The notes: generated by a model from the letters alone, not told the origin. Positions 1 through 8,960 are shown, numbered from the stretch's first letter. The stretch: DNA of 64,000 bases from UBA5336 sp038526245 (GCA_038526245.1 JBCBGZ010000005.1:1-64000), one strand, 5' to 3'. Made by a program: numbers and translations.

Positions 1-1622
1 TGGTCGGGCGTGCCACCACCGAACTTGAAGTAGTAGATGTAGGCAAATGTGCTCACCAGGCCGAAGACCATGGAGGCAATCGCGCCCTCCTTGTTCATAC
101 GTTTCCAGAAGATACCCAGGAAGATGATGGGGAAGAGCGAGGCTGCCGCAAGGCCGAAGGCAAACGCCACAACCTGGGCCACGAAGCCGAGTTGACCCGC
201 GAAGATGCCGAGTAGACCTGCACACAGGACTGCCCCCGCCGCCGCAGCCCGCGCCACCAGGAGCTCTGTCTTGTCAGACATTTCTGGATAGAGCGTGCGC
301 CGGCAAATGTCGTGGGACACAGCCGAGCTGATCACCATCAACAGGCCGGCGGCCGTTGAGAGGGCAGCAGCAAGGCCGCCGGCCACCACGAGGCCAATTA
401 CCCAGCCAGGAAGCTGCGCAATCTGTGGATTGGCGAGCACGAAGATATCGCGGTTTGGCGTCACCTCGTTTTGCAGCACGCTGCCATCGGCCGCACGGCA
501 AACCGTGCTGTCGGCTGCTGGATTCGGGCCGCAATACTGCATCACGCCGTCGCCATTGTGGTCGGTGTAGGCGAGCAGTCCGGTGGACTCCCAATCCTTG
601 TACCACGCCGGAACGGGTTTGCCGCCGTCCGCAACAATCGCCGCCGATGTGGTCGCATAGTCCTGCGCATCGGTGATGTAGGTTGCCTCATTCACGCTAT
701 CGATGAAATTGAGGCGGGCGAACGCACCAACTGCAGGAGCGGTTGTGTAGAGCGCGGCGATGAACACCAGGGCCCAACCAGCCGAAACGCGGGCATTTTT
801 GGCCGACGAGACCGTAAAGAAGCGGATGATCACGTGGGGCAAGCCTGCCGTGCCGAACATCAACGCACCGGTGATGGCGAAAACATCGAACATCGACTTG
901 TTCGTGGAGGTGTACTCCAGGAAGCCGAGATCTGTGACGACCGTGTTCAGCTTGTCCAACATGGAAACATCCGTGCCGACAGCATTGCTGATGAAGCCGA
1001 GCTGCGGGATCGGATTGCCGGTGATGATCATGGACATGAAGATCGCTGGCACCGTGTAGGCGAAGATCAATACGCAGTACTGGGCCACCTGAGTGTAGGT
1101 CACGCCCTTCATGCCGCCGAGGGTGGCGTAGAAGAACACAATCGCCATGCCGATTATGATGCCCCATTCGAAGGGCACGCCGAGGAAGCCCGAGAAGGCA
1201 ACGCCCACGCCCTTCATCTGTCCTGCAATGTAGGTGAAGGAGACGAACAGAGCGCAAAGTACGGCGATCATGCGGGCGGCGCCGGAATAATACCGGTCGC
1301 CGACAAAGTCAGGCACGGTGAACTTGCCGAACTCACGCAGGAAAGGCGCAAGCAGCAGGGCGAGCAGCACATAGCCGCCGGTCCAGCCCATCAGGTAAAC
1401 AGAGCCGCCATAGCCCATGAAGGCAATCAGGCCGGCCATGGAAAGGAACGATGCTGCAGACATCCAGTCGGCAGCGGTGGCCATGCCGTTCACCGTGGGG
1501 TGCACATCGTGGCCGGCGACATAGAAATCGTCCGTAGACCCGGCGCGGGCCCAGATCGCGATGCCTATGTAGAGGCTGAAGGTCGCGATGACGAAGAAAT
1601 AGGTCCAGAATGAAGCGTCCAT
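1..1622 (-). CDS. sodium/solute symporter, VC_2705-like (ActP-related), 3' end outside window
   Basis: Large multi-pass membrane protein of the sodium:solute symporter family, most like the VC_2705/ActP-type carriers that take up acetate or other small carboxylates. It begins MDASFWTYFFVIATF and runs off the left edge, with at least 540 residues visible. I read long hydrophobic segments in succession, a glycine-rich TATLGGMKGVTYTQ segment and a periplasmic-type insertion near residues 320-375 with CGPNP and CRAADG. It starts 4 bases after the stop of the small DUF4212 gene, so the two form an operon; in this family the DUF4212 protein is the usual small partner. The substrate cannot be told from sequence. 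Confidence 0.9.
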   Translation of the reverse strand, partial: MDASFWTYFFVIATFSLYIGIAIWARAGSTDDFYVAGHDVHPTVNGMATAADWMSAASFLSMAGLIAFMGYGGSVYLMGWTGGYVLLALLLAPFLREFGKFTVPDFVGDRYYSGAARMIAVLCALFVSFTYIAGQMKGVGVAFSGFLGVPFEWGIIIGMAIVFFYATLGGMKGVTYTQVAQYCVLIFAYTVPAIFMSMIITGNPIPQLGFISNAVGTDVSMLDKLNTVVTDLGFLEYTSTNKSMFDVFAITGALMFGTAGLPHVIIRFFTVSSAKNARVSAGWALVFIAALYTTAPAVGAFARLNFIDSVNEATYITDAQDYATTSAAIVADGGKPVPAWYKDWESTGLLAYTDHNGDGVMQYCGPNPAADSTVCRAADGSVLQNEVTPNRDIFVLANPQIAQLPGWVIGLVVAGGLAAALSTAAGLLMVISSAVSHDICRRTLYPEMSDKTELLVARAAAAGAVLCAGLLGIFAGQLGFVAQVVAFAFGLAAASLFPIIFLGIFWKRMNKEGAIASMVFGLVSTFAYIYYFKFGGGTPD

Positions 1623-1626
1623 GGCT

Positions 1627-1893
1627 CTAGCCTTTCACGCCAAACTTGCGCTCAAGCCGGTTCATGGCGACGCAATAGTAGAAGATCAGACCGACGAAGA
1701 CATAGATCGCGCCTTGCTGCGCGAACCAGAAGCCCAAGGGGGCTCCGCCGATGGCGAACTGGTCCAGGAAATCCCTGAACAGGATCCCGGCGCCGTAGGA
1801 GACGGCAAACCAGACGACGAGGAGCGAAATGGTCAGGCGGACAACCGCGGACCAGTACCCCTTTCCGTCAATTTCATTGAGGTCTTGAGACAT
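1627..1893 (-). CDS. DUF4212 family small subunit of sodium/solute symporter
   Basis: An 88-residue protein with two hydrophobic segments (about residues 18-40 and 56-78), the second followed by the basic end RLERKFGVKG. The size, the paired membrane segments and the position directly before a VC_2705-like symporter are the standard signs of the DUF4212 'putative solute:sodium symporter small subunit'. It lies first in the two-gene unit, so the promoter should be in the 112 bases between it and the gene to its right. A TAGACCAAAG element sits about 85 bases upstream of the start. Confidence 0.88.
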   Translation of the reverse strand: MSQDLNEIDGKGYWSAVVRLTISLLVVWFAVSYGAGILFRDFLDQFAIGGAPLGFWFAQQGAIYVFVGLIFYYCVAMNRLERKFGVKG

Positions 1894-1976
1894 TTGTACT
1901 CCCCTTACCGTTTATGCAGTGGCGGGATTTTCCGCCTGTGCAGGGTCCGGGTTTTAGAGAGCGTTTTGTAGAGCGA

Positions 1977-1993
1977 CTTTGGTCTATGAGACC
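1977..1993. promoter_or_regulatory. repeated element TAGACCAAAG with overlapping dyad (copy 1)
   Basis: On the minus strand the site reads TAGACCAAAG (1977-1986). It overlaps a perfect dyad GGTCT-ATG-AGACC (1981-1993). It is upstream of the DUF4212/symporter pair. A second copy lies at 2267-2276. The repetition is seen directly; a role as a transcription-factor site is inference. Confidence 0.4.
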
Positions 1994-2005
1994 TTGGAAC
2001 AGCCC

Positions 2006-2236
2006 CTAGTCGCGGGACTGCCGCGCGTGGCGCCACTCTGCCAGGCCGGACTTGATCAGCCAGCCGCCAATCAGCAAACCGCCCGCCACATAGGCTTCGC
2101 GAACACCCAAACCCGGTTCGCGTATCGCAAGAAACCCTTGGACGGCGAAGATGATCAGCATCAACAGACCACCAGCGATGATGATGTGGTGTTTCAACGG
2201 CGTTGGCCTTTTCGAGGACACATGGAACTTTAACAC
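2006..2236 (-). CDS. small hypothetical membrane protein
   Basis: Predicted 76-residue protein starting at a GTG, with an alternative GTG five codons on. It has two likely membrane helices (about residues 17-35 and 48-65) and a charged end, EWRHARQSRD. I do not recognise a family. It is divergent from the efflux lipoprotein gene and lies upstream of the symporter pair in the same direction, so it could be a first gene of that transcript, though 112 bases separate them. There is no ATG start, so the coding call is moderate. Confidence 0.55.
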   Translation of the reverse strand: MLKFHVSSKRPTPLKHHIIIAGGLLMLIIFAVQGFLAIREPGLGVREAYVAGGLLIGGWLIKSGLAEWRHARQSRD

Positions 2237-2266
2237 TGCTCTGGGATAGAGCGATAGAAAAGGCGG

Positions 2267-2276
2267 CTTTGGTCTA
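2267..2276. promoter_or_regulatory. repeated element TAGACCAAAG (copy 2)
   Basis: The same ten bases as at 1977-1986, here in the 53-base divergent region between the small membrane protein and the efflux lipoprotein. TAGAGCG occurs a short way upstream on the plus strand in both copies. This suggests shared control of the two promoters, but no regulator gene is visible nearby. Confidence 0.4.
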
Positions 2277-2289
2277 AGGTCGAGGAGAG

Positions 2290-3726
2290 ATGTGCATGAA
2301 ACGACCCGTGGTCCCTGCCGTCCTGAGCGCGATTGCCCTGTCAGGGTGTGGCACGATTGCCAGTTTTACAAGCGACGATGCGCGCAACACGTCCATCGAA
2401 ACCAGCGAATTGGCATTTGCCCTGCCCGCCGAATGGCAGGCCGATCTCAGCCATGGAGACCTTGTGATCGCGCAGGGCTGGTCCAGCAGTTTCGGCACTG
2501 ACGTTGAAGCACTGGTGAATGAGGCCCTCGCAAGCAATCTTGACCTGCAAGCCAGTGTAGAAAGCGTGGCCCAGGCAGAAGCCTTGTTGGCCCAATCGCG
2601 CGCGGCTCTGTCGCCATTTCTCTCGCTCGGCATCGGTTTCAGTGAGTCTGAACCGCTTGAAGAGGCCCAGGGGCCTGGATTCAACTTTGCAAATCCTTCC
2701 GCCATCGACACCTATTCGGCCAATCTCAGCGTCGCATGGGAGGCGGATCTGCGCGGGGTGAACCGGGCGGGCGTACGCGCAGGTGAAGCGCAGTTGGCAG
2801 CGAGTCAGGCTATACTCGAGGCAAGCCGCCAGAACGTGGCCGCGCTGACGGCGGTGTCCTATTTCGAGCTCATCGCGGCGCGGCGGCAACTGGCCCTCGC
2901 TGAGCGGACAGAGACTGCGATTGCCGAGAGTTCCGACCTTGTTGATCGCTTATTTGAAGCAGGGGCCGTGGCGCGCCGGGATCAGGCGCTGTCGCGCTCC
3001 GATCTTGCGAGCGCCAAGGAAGCCGTGGTCGCCGCGGAGATCGCGGTTCGTCAGGCCCAGCGTGCACTTGAAGTCCTGCTAGGCCGCTATCCGGGCGCTG
3101 AAATTGAGGCAGCCGATACGCTCCCCGCAGCGCCGGGTTTACTTGATCCGGCAACCCCCCTCGATGTGCTGCGCCGCCGACCAGATATTGTTGCTGCCGA
3201 ATTCAATGTGATTGCGGGCACGGCTGCTGCAGACCAGGCACGGGCCCGGCGCTGGCCTCAACTCACCTTTTCCGGCGGACTGTCGAGCGGCGCCACTGAG
3301 ATTGCCGATGTGTTTGATCCGGTGTCCATGGCGGCAACGGTTGGCGGACAATTGGCTCAGTCCCTATTTGATGGCGGCCTTCGCGGGGCACAGATCGATG
3401 CCGCGGATGCCTCAGTGCGCGAAGGGCTTGCGCGCTACGGCTCGACTGTCCTGTCGGCACTGGCGGATGTCGAAAACACATCAGACTTGTTTTCGAACCT
3501 TCGTGAACGCGAAAGTCTGCTTAAGACGGTGCTCACCGAATCGAATGAGGCGCTGAGGCTGACGGAGGTGCGCTACCAGGCCGGCGATACCGACCTTCTC
3601 GATGTCCTGAACCTGCGACAGAGGAGCTTCGCGGCTGAGCGCGCATTGATCGCCAATCGAGCCGCCCAACTCCAGACGCAGGTCCGGCTATACCAGGCCC
3701 TCGGCGGGCCGGTATCCGGCAACTGA
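2290..3726 (+). CDS. outer-membrane efflux lipoprotein (NodT/OprM, TolC-like)
   Basis: A 478-residue outer-membrane factor. The N-terminus is a lipoprotein signal with lipobox LSGC, followed by two outer-membrane-efflux repeats with coiled-coil-rich helices (for example EALVNEALASNLDLQASVE near residue 75 and RRPDIVAAEFNVIAGTAAAD near residue 295), as in NodT/OprM channels of tripartite pumps. A second ATG two codons downstream is equally possible as start. The purine-rich GAGGAGAG just upstream fits a ribosome site. No RND pump or periplasmic adaptor gene is adjacent, so the partner must be elsewhere in the genome. A TAGACCAAAG repeat lies just upstream. Confidence 0.92.
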   Translation: MCMKRPVVPAVLSAIALSGCGTIASFTSDDARNTSIETSELAFALPAEWQADLSHGDLVIAQGWSSSFGTDVEALVNEALASNLDLQASVESVAQAEALLAQSRAALSPFLSLGIGFSESEPLEEAQGPGFNFANPSAIDTYSANLSVAWEADLRGVNRAGVRAGEAQLAASQAILEASRQNVAALTAVSYFELIAARRQLALAERTETAIAESSDLVDRLFEAGAVARRDQALSRSDLASAKEAVVAAEIAVRQAQRALEVLLGRYPGAEIEAADTLPAAPGLLDPATPLDVLRRRPDIVAAEFNVIAGTAAADQARARRWPQLTFSGGLSSGATEIADVFDPVSMAATVGGQLAQSLFDGGLRGAQIDAADASVREGLARYGSTVLSALADVENTSDLFSNLRERESLLKTVLTESNEALRLTEVRYQAGDTDLLDVLNLRQRSFAAERALIANRAAQLQTQVRLYQALGGPVSGN

Positions 3727-3783
3727 CTTTCCAAAGTCCGGCCTTGTGAGGCATACTCCCTGCAGGTTTGCTGGGAAGTGATC

Positions 3784-4368
3784 ATGACCTTGTTGCTAGG
3801 CGGCCTCGCCGTTTTCTTTTCCACCCATCTTTTCTCGTCGCTGCGGTCCCGAGTCAGTGGCGTGGATATGCGAGAGCGTCTCGGGCAACCTGTCTATATG
3901 GGCCTCTACAGCATTGTTGCGCTCGCTGGATTGGTGATGATCATCTACGGGTATGGCGCGGCCCGCCCTGCCGAGGTTCTTTACACGCCACCGGTGTGGG
4001 GGCGGCACCTGAACTATATTCTCATGCCGGTTGCGCTGGTTATGCTTGTATCAGCCTATATGCCGACCGGACGGATCAAGCGGGCATTGAAACACCCTAT
4101 GCTTGCGGCGGTGAAACTCTGGGCGCTGGGTCATTTGCTGGCGAATGGGGATGTGGCCAGCGTCGCCCTGTTCGGCAGTTTCTTGATCTACGGTGTTGTC
4201 TCCCGGATTGCAGCAAAGCGGCGCGGCGATCTTGGCCCTGGTCCAGATGCAACGGTCTCAACGGCGGGGGATATCGGCGCGGTCGTCATCGGACTGGCAG
4301 TGTCTGCTGCACTGATACTTTGGCTGCACCCGGTCTTGTTTGGCGTTGCGATCTGGCCCCCTGCATAG
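3784..4368 (+). CDS. NnrU family membrane protein
   Basis: A 194-residue integral membrane protein with about five hydrophobic segments. The opening LLLGGLAVFFSTHLFSSLRS and the later HPMLAAVKLWALGHLLANGD are typical of the NnrU family, first linked to nitric-oxide-responsive denitrification genes but widespread in alphaproteobacteria with no clear role. GGAAG five bases before the ATG supports this start over the GTG two codons earlier. It stands between the efflux lipoprotein and panB, all on the plus strand; nothing nearby relates to denitrification. Confidence 0.85.
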   Translation: MTLLLGGLAVFFSTHLFSSLRSRVSGVDMRERLGQPVYMGLYSIVALAGLVMIIYGYGAARPAEVLYTPPVWGRHLNYILMPVALVMLVSAYMPTGRIKRALKHPMLAAVKLWALGHLLANGDVASVALFGSFLIYGVVSRIAAKRRGDLGPGPDATVSTAGDIGAVVIGLAVSAALILWLHPVLFGVAIWPPA

Positions 4369-4410
4369 GGCCTGCTTGCAGGCAATGGGCCCGCGCGCTA
4401 ATCGGGCAAC

Positions 4411-5232
4411 ATGTCAGCCCAATCACAGACTCGCCGAAAAACCGTCAAGGACATCGCCGCTGCAAAGGGCGGTGAACCCCTTGTATGCCTCACTGCCTAT
4501 GATGCTCCAACCGCAGCGTTACTAGACGCCCACTGTGACCTGCTTCTGGTGGGAGACAGCGTCGGAATGGTTGTTCACGGCTTGCCCTCAACCGTGGGCG
4601 TCACGCTTGAAATGATGATTCTCCATGGGCAGGCAGTGATGCGCGGCTCACAGCAGTCTTTTGTCGTCGTGGACATGCCTTTTGGCTCCTATGAGACCAA
4701 TTCCGACCAGGCGTTTCTCAATGCGGCCAGGATTATGAGCGAGACGGGTTGCCAGGCGGTCAAAATTGAAAGCGGTGCCTATGCCGCGAAACAGATCGCC
4801 CATCTTGTGGAGCGCGGTGTGCCGGTGATGGGCCATGTCGGGCTCAGGCCCCAGGCTGTGAATGTAAATGGCGGATTCCGCGCGCAGGGCCGGACCCAGG
4901 ATGAACGCAGCCGGGTCCTGGAAGAAGCCCATGCCGCGGTTGATGCAGGCGCCTTTGCTATTGTCGTGGAAGGGGTGGCGGAGGATTTGGCGGTCGAGAT
5001 CACTGAGGCGGTTGCTTGTCCCACAATTGGGATAGGTGCCTCTGCGGCCTGTGATGGGCAAATCCTCGTGACCAACGATATGCTTGGCCAGTTCGACTGG
5101 ACACCCAAATTCGTGCGTACCTATGGCGACCTGAAAGGGCTGGTCAGCCAGGCCGTTGGCGCTTATGCAGATGAGGTGCGCGCCCGGACGTTTCCGAGCG
5201 CGAAAGAAACCTACACGCTGGGCAAAAGCTGA
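4411..5232 (+). CDS. panB: 3-methyl-2-oxobutanoate hydroxymethyltransferase
   Basis: First committed enzyme of pantothenate (vitamin B5) synthesis: it transfers a hydroxymethyl group from 5,10-methylenetetrahydrofolate to 2-oxoisovalerate in the cytoplasm. At 273 residues it has the normal length. Family motifs are clear: LTAYDAPTAALLD, LLVGDSVGMVVHG with metal-binding Asp, VVVDMPFGSYE, VKIESG, PVMGHVGLRPQ, and IGIGASAACDGQILV with the nucleotide-side loop. Gene order panB then a YfgM-like gene, bamB and der is common in alphaproteobacteria. No panC is visible next to it. Confidence 0.97.
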   Translation: MSAQSQTRRKTVKDIAAAKGGEPLVCLTAYDAPTAALLDAHCDLLLVGDSVGMVVHGLPSTVGVTLEMMILHGQAVMRGSQQSFVVVDMPFGSYETNSDQAFLNAARIMSETGCQAVKIESGAYAAKQIAHLVERGVPVMGHVGLRPQAVNVNGGFRAQGRTQDERSRVLEEAHAAVDAGAFAIVVEGVAEDLAVEITEAVACPTIGIGASAACDGQILVTNDMLGQFDWTPKFVRTYGDLKGLVSQAVGAYADEVRARTFPSAKETYTLGKS

Positions 5233-5311
5233 GAGTCAAACGCACTGACTTCGTTGCGGGCGCCGCGTGGCGCGGCTATGGCGGTGCCTGAAGTTTTGGA
5301 GACAGGATCCC

Positions 5312-6031
5312 GTGTCGGATATTTTCGAAGAGGTCGAAGAGGAAGTCCGCAAGGACAGACTTGGAGAACTGTGGAAGCGCTACGGTTGGATTGTCTGGCT
5401 CGCAGCGATTGCAATTGTTGGCTTCGTGGCGTTCAGCGAATGGCGCTCGGGCCAGGTCGAGGCCAAGAAACGAGCCCAGGTGGCGGTGTTGGAGTCAGCG
5501 CTTTCTGCGCTTGAGTCAGGTGACTACGGCCAGGCCCAGGCTGAATTGCAAGCGATGGTAGACGACGACACGCGTCTGTCACCGCTTGCCGCACATCTGC
5601 TCGCTCAGGCCAGACTTGAGGGTGGCGGAGACACTAATGGTGCTGTTGTTGCGCTTTCGGAAACAGCGTCTGCTGATGGCGACGCATATCAGCAGTTGGC
5701 GCTGCTGAAATCCGTTTACCTGCGTGCAGAAACCATGACACTGGCGGACATGGAAGCAGAACTTGGCGCGTTGATCGCGACGGAGTCGCAACTGGGAGCG
5801 CTCGCGGAGGAATTGATCGCCGCGAAGGCGTTTTCAGAGGGCGATTTCTCCCGTGCCCGCCGCGATTACAACCGTCTCATGATCGCTGCTAATGCCCCTG
5901 CGGGCCTGCAGCAACGCGCCAGAATTGCCATCGATGCGATCCCGCGTGTGGCACCTGAAACACCCACGGCGCCTGAACCCGAAGCGCCGACTGATACACT
6001 CGATGCGCCGATGCCAGAGGAAACAGAATGA
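5312..6031 (+). CDS. YfgM-like TPR membrane protein (ancillary SecYEG subunit family)
   Basis: A 239-residue inner-membrane protein with a cytoplasmic N-terminus (SDIFEEVEEEVRKDRLGELWKRYG), one membrane helix (about 25-43) and a periplasmic tetratricopeptide-like domain rich in alanine helices, ending in a proline/acidic tail (PETPTAPEPEAPTDTLDAP). This matches the YfgM/DUF2133 family, which in E. coli sits at the SecYEG translocon and hands secreted proteins to periplasmic chaperones. GTG at 5312, with GGAG/AGGA upstream, is the best start: it gives the family's normal beginning, while a longer reading adds an unlikely arginine-rich lead. The stop overlaps the bamB start by 4 bases. Confidence 0.88.
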   Translation: MSDIFEEVEEEVRKDRLGELWKRYGWIVWLAAIAIVGFVAFSEWRSGQVEAKKRAQVAVLESALSALESGDYGQAQAELQAMVDDDTRLSPLAAHLLAQARLEGGGDTNGAVVALSETASADGDAYQQLALLKSVYLRAETMTLADMEAELGALIATESQLGALAEELIAAKAFSEGDFSRARRDYNRLMIAANAPAGLQQRARIAIDAIPRVAPETPTAPEPEAPTDTLDAPMPEETE

Positions 6032-7389
6032 ACCGCGTTCCCCATTTGCGTAAACTCTCTCTCGTGGTTGCCAGCCTTGCCGCTTTGGCCGGCTGTAGCT
6101 CGATCGGCGATCTGGTGACGTTCGGCAATGCCGAGCGCGAAGCGGAAGAAGCCGCGGATCGGGCCGGACGCATCGCTATGGTGTTGGGCGATGAGGCACT
6201 GGCGGCGGACCCCGAATTGGCGACATCGCCAATTGTTTTGCCCGTCGCAGAGTCCCTGACTGAATGGCCAGAGGCCGGATCGCGCCCTTCAAAAGTGGTT
6301 GGCCATGTGTTGGCCGGGGAGTCCCTTGAGATTGCCTGGAGCCGAAACGTCGGGGCCGGGTCGGGCCGAGATTCTGCCCTCACCGCCGCGCCTGTGGCGA
6401 ACGCAAACCATATCTACGTTCTAGATGCTGACCAGCGTGTCCACGCCCTTGATCTCCAGACCGGGTCCCCGGTGTGGGACCACAAGATTGTTTCGAGCAA
6501 TGAACGCGATCGGGTGAGCATAGGCGGCGGTATTGCGTTGGGGGGAGACCGACTGGTTGTTTCCAGCGGCTTTGGAAGCGTCACTGCTCTGGATGCCGAG
6601 ACCGGACGGGTTATCTGGACCCGCGAGACCGAAGCACCCATGACGGGATCCCCGACGATCAAGGACGGTCGGATTTTCGTTACGTCGAACAACAACGAAG
6701 TCCTCGTGATGGCTTTGGAAGATGGTCAACTCCAATGGAGTGATCAGGCCATCGCAGAGCCAGCACGCGTTCTGGGCAGCCCAAGCCCGGCGGCGGTGGA
6801 AGACATTGTTGTGGTCCCATATTCGTCAGGAGAAGTGATCGCCTATCTATCGAGCAATGGTCGTCGTCTCTGGAGTGATGCGCTGTCGCGTCCGGGGCGG
6901 TTCACTCCAATTTCGGCGATCAATGATATCGCAGCGAGGCCGGTCCTGGCCGGTGGGCTCGTGATTGTTGCGAACCAATCTGGTGTGACGGCCGGTATCG
7001 ATGGGCGTAGTGGCAATCGCATCTGGGCCCAAGGCATCGGGTCGACCCAGGCGCCGGCACTCGCCGGAGAGTACATCTTCATTGCGGGCACGGACGCCAC
7101 CCTGGCCGCACTGGAAGCCGAGACGGGCCGTGTGTACTGGGCGACGCAAATGGTGCCGTTCCGGGATATGGATGATGAGAAGGGGCGCTTGAGTTATTCG
7201 GGACCGATCGTGGCAGGGGGCCGCGTAATCGTCGTGTCCAGCCAGGGCGATATGGTCGCGTTTGACCCCCAGACCGGCCAGCCCGTGGACCGCATTGATC
7301 TGGGTGAGCGCGTATACCTGGAACCCATCGCTGTTGGTGAGCATCTCTTCGTGCTCACAGATGACGCGCGCTTGCTTGCGATCCGCTAG
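6028..7389 (+). CDS. bamB: outer membrane protein assembly factor BamB
   Basis: Lipoprotein subunit of the BAM complex that inserts beta-barrels into the outer membrane. It has a signal peptide with lipobox LAGC (Cys about residue 23), then PQQ-like beta-propeller repeats. These are visible as recurring blocks such as LDLQTGSPVWDHKI, LDAETGRVIWTRE, ALEDGQLQWSD, IDGRSGNRIWAQG and LEAETGRVYWATQ. Its 453 residues are slightly longer than E. coli BamB, the extra being an N-terminal linker. It overlaps the YfgM-like gene (ATGA) and is 18 bases before der, so yfgM-like, bamB and der probably form one operon. Confidence 0.95.
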   Translation: MNRVPHLRKLSLVVASLAALAGCSSIGDLVTFGNAEREAEEAADRAGRIAMVLGDEALAADPELATSPIVLPVAESLTEWPEAGSRPSKVVGHVLAGESLEIAWSRNVGAGSGRDSALTAAPVANANHIYVLDADQRVHALDLQTGSPVWDHKIVSSNERDRVSIGGGIALGGDRLVVSSGFGSVTALDAETGRVIWTRETEAPMTGSPTIKDGRIFVTSNNNEVLVMALEDGQLQWSDQAIAEPARVLGSPSPAAVEDIVVVPYSSGEVIAYLSSNGRRLWSDALSRPGRFTPISAINDIAARPVLAGGLVIVANQSGVTAGIDGRSGNRIWAQGIGSTQAPALAGEYIFIAGTDATLAALEAETGRVYWATQMVPFRDMDDEKGRLSYSGPIVAGGRVIVVSSQGDMVAFDPQTGQPVDRIDLGERVYLEPIAVGEHLFVLTDDARLLAIR

Positions 7390-7407
7390 GGGCGTATCGC
7401 TGGCGCC

Positions 7408-8904
7408 ATGTCACTGAAAATTGCGATCGTCGGCCGACCCAATGTCGGCAAATCCACCCTGTTCAACAGGCTGGTCGGCAAGAAAATAGCCATAGTTGAC
7501 GATCAACCCGGGGTTACGCGCGATCGCAAGCAAGCCGATGGGCGCCTTGCGGACTTACCGCTTCTGCTCGTTGACACGGCTGGGTTTGAAGATGTCACCG
7601 ACGGGTCTCTTGAGGCGCGGATGCGTGCGCAGACAGAGGCTGCCATCGCCGAAGCCGAATTGGCGCTCTTCCTGTTTGATGCGCGCCAAGGCGTTACGCC
7701 TGCAGACGAACGCTTTGCGGAAATTCTGCGCAAGTCCGGACTGCCTGTCGTTTTGGCGGGCAACAAGGCCGAAGGGCTTGCCGCGGATGCCGGGCTAACG
7801 GAAGGATGGAATCTGGGGCTTGGTGAGCCCGTAGGCATTTCTGGAGAACACGGCGAGGGCATGGCGGACCTGTACGACGCCATTCGCACGGTGCTTGGGG
7901 ATGTCGCCTTCGAGGCTGCGCTCGCCGGCGATGAGGAAGAGGAGGCTCTCGACCGTTCGGAGGACATTCTGGATCGCCTCGCCCATATTGATATTGAAGA
8001 CCAGTCCCTCAGCGACGATGCGCTTGTCGAAGCCATCGATGCAGCCGATGCAGATCTTGTTGAAGCCGCGCCAGCGGGTACGCCCGAAAAACCCATTAAA
8101 CTGGCGATTGTCGGCCGACCAAACGCTGGCAAATCCACACTCATCAACACTTTGCTTCAGTCTGAAAGGCTTCTGACAGGACCGGAAGCAGGCATAACGC
8201 GCGACTCTGTCTCGATCGATTGGGAGTGGGAGGGGCGCCATGTGCGCCTGGTGGACACGGCGGGCCTGCGCAAGAAGTCCAAGGTGCAAGAGCGGCTGGA
8301 GCGCTTATCTACCGGGGAAACGATCCGGTCATTGAAATACGCCGACATCATCGCCCTCGTTATGGATTCCGGCGAAGCTTTGGAAAAGCAGGACTTGCAA
8401 ATTGCGGATCTGGCGCTGCGGGAAGGGCGCGGTTTGGTACTGGTGATGTCCAAATGGGATACGGTTGATAATCAAAGCGAAACAGCCAAGGCCCTGCGCG
8501 AGAAGGCGGCCCGACTGCTACCAAATGCCGGCGGCGCTCCAATGGTTTTCTTGTCCGGCCTCACGGGCAAGCATACTGAAAAACTCATGCCCGCTGTTGT
8601 AGAACTTTATGGCAACTGGACTGCAAAGGTGCGCACGGGCGACTTAAATCGCTGGCTGCGACATACAATGGAGCACCATCCTCCGCCCGCCGTGCAGGGC
8701 AAACGCATCAAGCCGAAATACATCGCTCAGATCAAAGCGCGCCCGCCGACTTTTGTGATGATGGCCTCGCGCGGCGACAAGATGCCGGAACAGTACAAGC
8801 GCTACCTGGTGAACGGCATTCGGGCTGCTTTCGACATGACCGGCGTTCCCATCCGGCTCTTCGTGCGCAAGCCCAAGAATCCTTTTGCTCACAAGGCCAA
8901 CTAA
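7408..8904 (+). CDS. der: ribosome biogenesis GTPase Der (EngA)
   Basis: Essential double GTPase needed for 50S ribosomal subunit maturation. Both G domains are intact: first Walker A GRPNVGKST (about residue 8) with DTAG and NKAE; second GRPNAGKST (about residue 236) with DTAGLRKKS and SKWD. A KH-like C-terminal domain follows. The 498-residue length exceeds the E. coli protein mainly through an acidic linker between the two G domains (about residues 170-230), as is common in alphaproteobacteria. It ends against a strong bidirectional terminator shared with gltA. Confidence 0.98.
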   Translation: MSLKIAIVGRPNVGKSTLFNRLVGKKIAIVDDQPGVTRDRKQADGRLADLPLLLVDTAGFEDVTDGSLEARMRAQTEAAIAEAELALFLFDARQGVTPADERFAEILRKSGLPVVLAGNKAEGLAADAGLTEGWNLGLGEPVGISGEHGEGMADLYDAIRTVLGDVAFEAALAGDEEEEALDRSEDILDRLAHIDIEDQSLSDDALVEAIDAADADLVEAAPAGTPEKPIKLAIVGRPNAGKSTLINTLLQSERLLTGPEAGITRDSVSIDWEWEGRHVRLVDTAGLRKKSKVQERLERLSTGETIRSLKYADIIALVMDSGEALEKQDLQIADLALREGRGLVLVMSKWDTVDNQSETAKALREKAARLLPNAGGAPMVFLSGLTGKHTEKLMPAVVELYGNWTAKVRTGDLNRWLRHTMEHHPPPAVQGKRIKPKYIAQIKARPPTFVMMASRGDKMPEQYKRYLVNGIRAAFDMTGVPIRLFVRKPKNPFAHKAN

Positions 8905-8938
8905 AAAACGTGGCAGACCCTCAGGGCCGCCACGTTTT
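8905..8938. terminator. bidirectional intrinsic terminator between der and gltA
   Basis: A perfect 10-bp stem AAAACGTGGC / GCCACGTTTT with a 14-base loop directly after the der stop. T-rich flanks on both strands (TTTTGT on plus, TTTTTTAG on minus) suit the convergent der and gltA transcripts. Confidence 0.9.
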
Positions 8939-8960
8939 GTTGGTTCCAGTTTTTCTTTGT

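Noticed and set aside
274..1613. Long plus-strand open frames opposite the symporter
   Set aside because: They are Arg/His/Gly-rich and lie antisense to a well-supported transporter; no homology or ribosome site.
471..1613. Possible prophage or mobile element anywhere in the window
   Set aside because: No integrase, transposase, inverted terminal repeats or phage structural genes were found; gene order and composition look chromosomal throughout.
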